This document shows positions 5,315 to 6,673 of a stretch of 6,673 nucleotides of DNA, piece after piece. The stretch's first letter is position 1; the number at the start of each line of letters is the position of its first letter. Below the pieces are notes generated by a model. It ran no database searches and was not told the origin of the DNA. It saw nothing but the letters and a program-made list of their open reading frames with translations. Source of the DNA: Thermoflexus hugenholtzii JAD2 (GTDB lineage Bacteria > Chloroflexota > Dehalococcoidia > SHYB01); the NCBI GenBank assembly GCA_945861815.1, contig CAMAVV010000090.1:1-6673 (forward strand). Direction: 5' to 3'. The position numbers were made by a program, and so were the translations under genes.

Positions 5315-6475
5315 ATGACCCACCGCCAAGACGATACGCGTCCCTCTCCTGAAAAGTTCCTCAGCCGCCTTCTCAAGGAGGAGCGGCAAGGAAGCCGTGG
5401 CAAGCTGCGCATCTACCTTGGCATGGCCCCTGGCGTCGGGAAGACCTATGCCATGCTCATGGAGGCGCACCGACGTAAGGCTCAAGGCCTCGACGTGATC
5501 GTCGGCTTTGTCGAAACCTATGGCCGTGCGAAGACGCAAGAGGCCATAGGTGACCTGCTGGTGATTCCGCGAAAGAAAGTCAGCTACCAGGACGTCGCTC
5601 TTGAAGAGATGGATACCGACGCCATCCTCGCGCGCCGTCCCCAGCTTGCCCTCGTGGACGAGCTTGCCCACACCAACGTTCCCGGCTCCAAGTGGGAGAA
5701 GCGCTGGATGGATGTCGAGGAAATCCTGAAGGCGGGCATCTCCGTCTTCACCACGGTCAACATCCAACACTTGGAGAGCCTCGCCGACGTCGTGGAAAGC
5801 ATCACCGGCGCCCCTGTACGGGAACGCCTTCCCGACCACGTTGTGGACGAGGCCGACGAGATCCAAATCGTGGATATGTCGCCCATCGCTCTGCGCCAGC
5901 GCATCCAAGAGGGAAACGTCTACCCAGGAGACAGAGCACAGCAGGCTCTTCGCCAATTCTTCCGCGAAGGCAACCTCACCGCCCTGCGAGAGCTCGCCCT
6001 GCGGCGCGTCGCGACCACGACCGAAAAAGAGCTGGAAGAGTACATGCGCGACCACCAGGTGGAGACCGTCTGGCCCGCCGGCGACCGCGTCCTCGTCTGC
6101 ATCGACTCCAGCCCCGCCGCACAGCATCTCTTGCGGCGGGGCTGGCAGATGGCCAGGGGCTTCCAAAGCGACATTTTGGCGCTCTTTGTGGAGGAGCCTT
6201 CCTGGGCCAAAGCCTCGCCGGAGGAGCGGCGCTCCCTGGCCGAAAACCTCCGCTTCGCCGAAGACCTTGGAGCCCGCGTCATACGCGTGAACGGCGCCGA
6301 CGTCGCCGCAACGATCGCCAAGACCGCTCATGATGAGAATATCGGCAATATCGTTATCGGATTTTTGACAAAAAGCCGCCTGCAAGAGATGACGAAAACG
6401 TCAACACTCCAAAAGCTCCTCCGCCTGGCAAGCGACATCGATATCCACGCCGTACCTGTGAAGCGCCAGGGCTAG
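5315..6475 (+). CDS. kdpD: Truncated KdpD: sensory KdpD domain plus USP domain, no kinase
   Basis: A 386-residue protein matching only the N-terminal, cytoplasmic part of KdpD (E. coli KdpD has 894 residues). Residues 28-235 form the KdpD domain, with Walker A GMAPGVGKT (36-44), Walker B-like LALVDELAHTNVPGS (111-125), then TTVNIQHLESL (146-156) and VVDEADEIQIVDMSP (176-190). Residues 256-383 form a universal-stress (USP) domain beginning DRVLVCIDSSPAAQHLLRRG. The gene stops at the natural end of that domain with a clean TAG. The four membrane helices, GAF, HisKA and ATPase domains of full KdpD are absent, and no remnants follow before the next gene. Free-standing short KdpD proteins are known from cyanobacteria such as Anabaena and from Deinococcus. 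The ATG at 5315 lies 11 bases after kdpC with AGGTG at 5305-5309. It probably senses cytoplasmic K+, ATP or nucleotide state and signals to a separate kinase; the partner is inferred. The c-di-AMP motif in the USP domain is degenerate. Confidence 0.94.
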   Translation: MTHRQDDTRPSPEKFLSRLLKEERQGSRGKLRIYLGMAPGVGKTYAMLMEAHRRKAQGLDVIVGFVETYGRAKTQEAIGDLLVIPRKKVSYQDVALEEMDTDAILARRPQLALVDELAHTNVPGSKWEKRWMDVEEILKAGISVFTTVNIQHLESLADVVESITGAPVRERLPDHVVDEADEIQIVDMSPIALRQRIQEGNVYPGDRAQQALRQFFREGNLTALRELALRRVATTTEKELEEYMRDHQVETVWPAGDRVLVCIDSSPAAQHLLRRGWQMARGFQSDILALFVEEPSWAKASPEERRSLAENLRFAEDLGARVIRVNGADVAATIAKTAHDENIGNIVIGFLTKSRLQEMTKTSTLQKLLRLASDIDIHAVPVKRQG

Positions 6476-6484
6476 GCCATACCG

Positions 6485-6490
6485 AAAGGA
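6485..6490 (+). promoter_or_regulatory. Ribosome binding site for the GTG-started SLOG-like gene
   Basis: AAAGGA lies 6 bases before the GTG at 6497 and supports that start over the downstream in-frame ATG in PHMTVGVMG, which has no such site. Confidence 0.65.
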
Positions 6491-6496
6491 CTGCCT

Positions 6497-6673
6497 GTGA
6501 TTCAGCGCGAACTTCAGATCACTAAAGTCCCGCTCTTCCCCCATATGACCGTCGGCGTTATGGGCTCTGCAGGCGGCCGCATCCCCCAACATGCCAAGCG
6601 CAAGATGTTTGCCCTTGGCGTTGAAGTCGCCCGGCGCGGCTATGTCCTTATCACCGGCGCCTGCCCCGGGCTT
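6497..6673 (+). CDS. SLOG/LOG-like Rossmann-fold nucleotide-binding protein, N-terminal part (runs off window)
   Basis: The first 59 codons are present and the frame is open to the window edge. The visible residues show the opening of a Rossmann-like fold: VGVMGSAGGRI (19-29), with a Gly-Ser-Ala-Gly-Gly phosphate-binding turn, a helix containing AKRKMFALGVEVARRGY, then VLITGACPGL (50-59). The pattern VGVMGSAGG ... A..LG..(V/I)A.RG ... L(I/V)TGACPGLP is typical of the SLOG superfamily, often annotated as TIGR00725 or LOG/lysine-decarboxylase-like proteins, which bind nucleotides or nucleotide-derived ligands. The catalytic PGGxGT motif of LOG enzymes would lie downstream and cannot be checked, so phosphoribohydrolase activity is not claimed. 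The start is GTG at 6497 with AAAGGA 6 bases upstream. Residues 1-17 precede the fold as a short extension. The 21-base gap after kdpD shows no terminator or promoter, so it may be the last or next gene of the kdp transcript. Confidence 0.8.
   Translation, partial: MIQRELQITKVPLFPHMTVGVMGSAGGRIPQHAKRKMFALGVEVARRGYVLITGACPGL

Noticed and set aside
5138..6385. Long antisense open frame (415 codons) opposite kdpD and the kdpC end
   Set aside because: It lies wholly opposite clear family-matching genes and its translation shows no recognisable domain; long antisense frames are common in GC-rich coding DNA.
1..6673. CRISPR arrays, tRNA/rRNA genes, insertion sequences or attachment sites
   Set aside because: No regularly spaced repeats, cloverleaf sequences, transposase motifs or flanking direct repeats were seen.

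Overview
The window holds an almost complete high-affinity potassium uptake (Kdp) operon, all on the + strand. It belongs to a bacterium with GC-rich DNA and some GTG/TTG starts. The sequence does not fix the taxon. The split sensor layout, two tiny membrane ORFs and a neighbouring SLOG-type gene would suit a soil or groundwater lineage such as Chloroflexota, but that is only a weak inference.

Layout. Positions 2-64 are the last 20 codons of a protein that looks like the end of a histidine kinase. A 146-base gap (65-210) holds a TTGACA box and a hairpin. It is followed by a receiver-only response regulator (211-585). Next come two very small single-span membrane ORFs: an unnamed 31-aa peptide with a TTG start (623-718) and kdpF (718-807), overlapping as TGATG. 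Then come kdpA (847-2556), kdpB (2582-4705), kdpC (4713-5303) and a short kdpD that ends after the universal-stress domain and has no kinase (5315-6475). The window closes inside a Rossmann-fold, SLOG/LOG-like gene with a GTG start (6497 onward).

How the genes work together. KdpA is the K+-selecting channel-like subunit, KdpB the P-type ATPase motor, and KdpC and KdpF the accessory and stabilising subunits. All diagnostic motifs of KdpA, KdpB and KdpC are intact, so the pump should work. Regulation departs from the E. coli KdpD/KdpE pair. The KdpD sensory half is a free-standing cytoplasmic protein downstream of the pump. The probable kinase is encoded upstream, next to a regulator with no DNA-binding domain. 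The inferred reading is a split sensory system, with the transcription factor, if any, outside the window.

The points most worth a second look are the split KdpD, the unannotated 31-aa membrane ORF whose ribosome site lies in a hairpin, a perfect 8-bp hairpin inside the start of kdpB, an apparent loss of a usual glutamate in KdpA, and a degenerate cyclic-di-AMP motif in KdpD.
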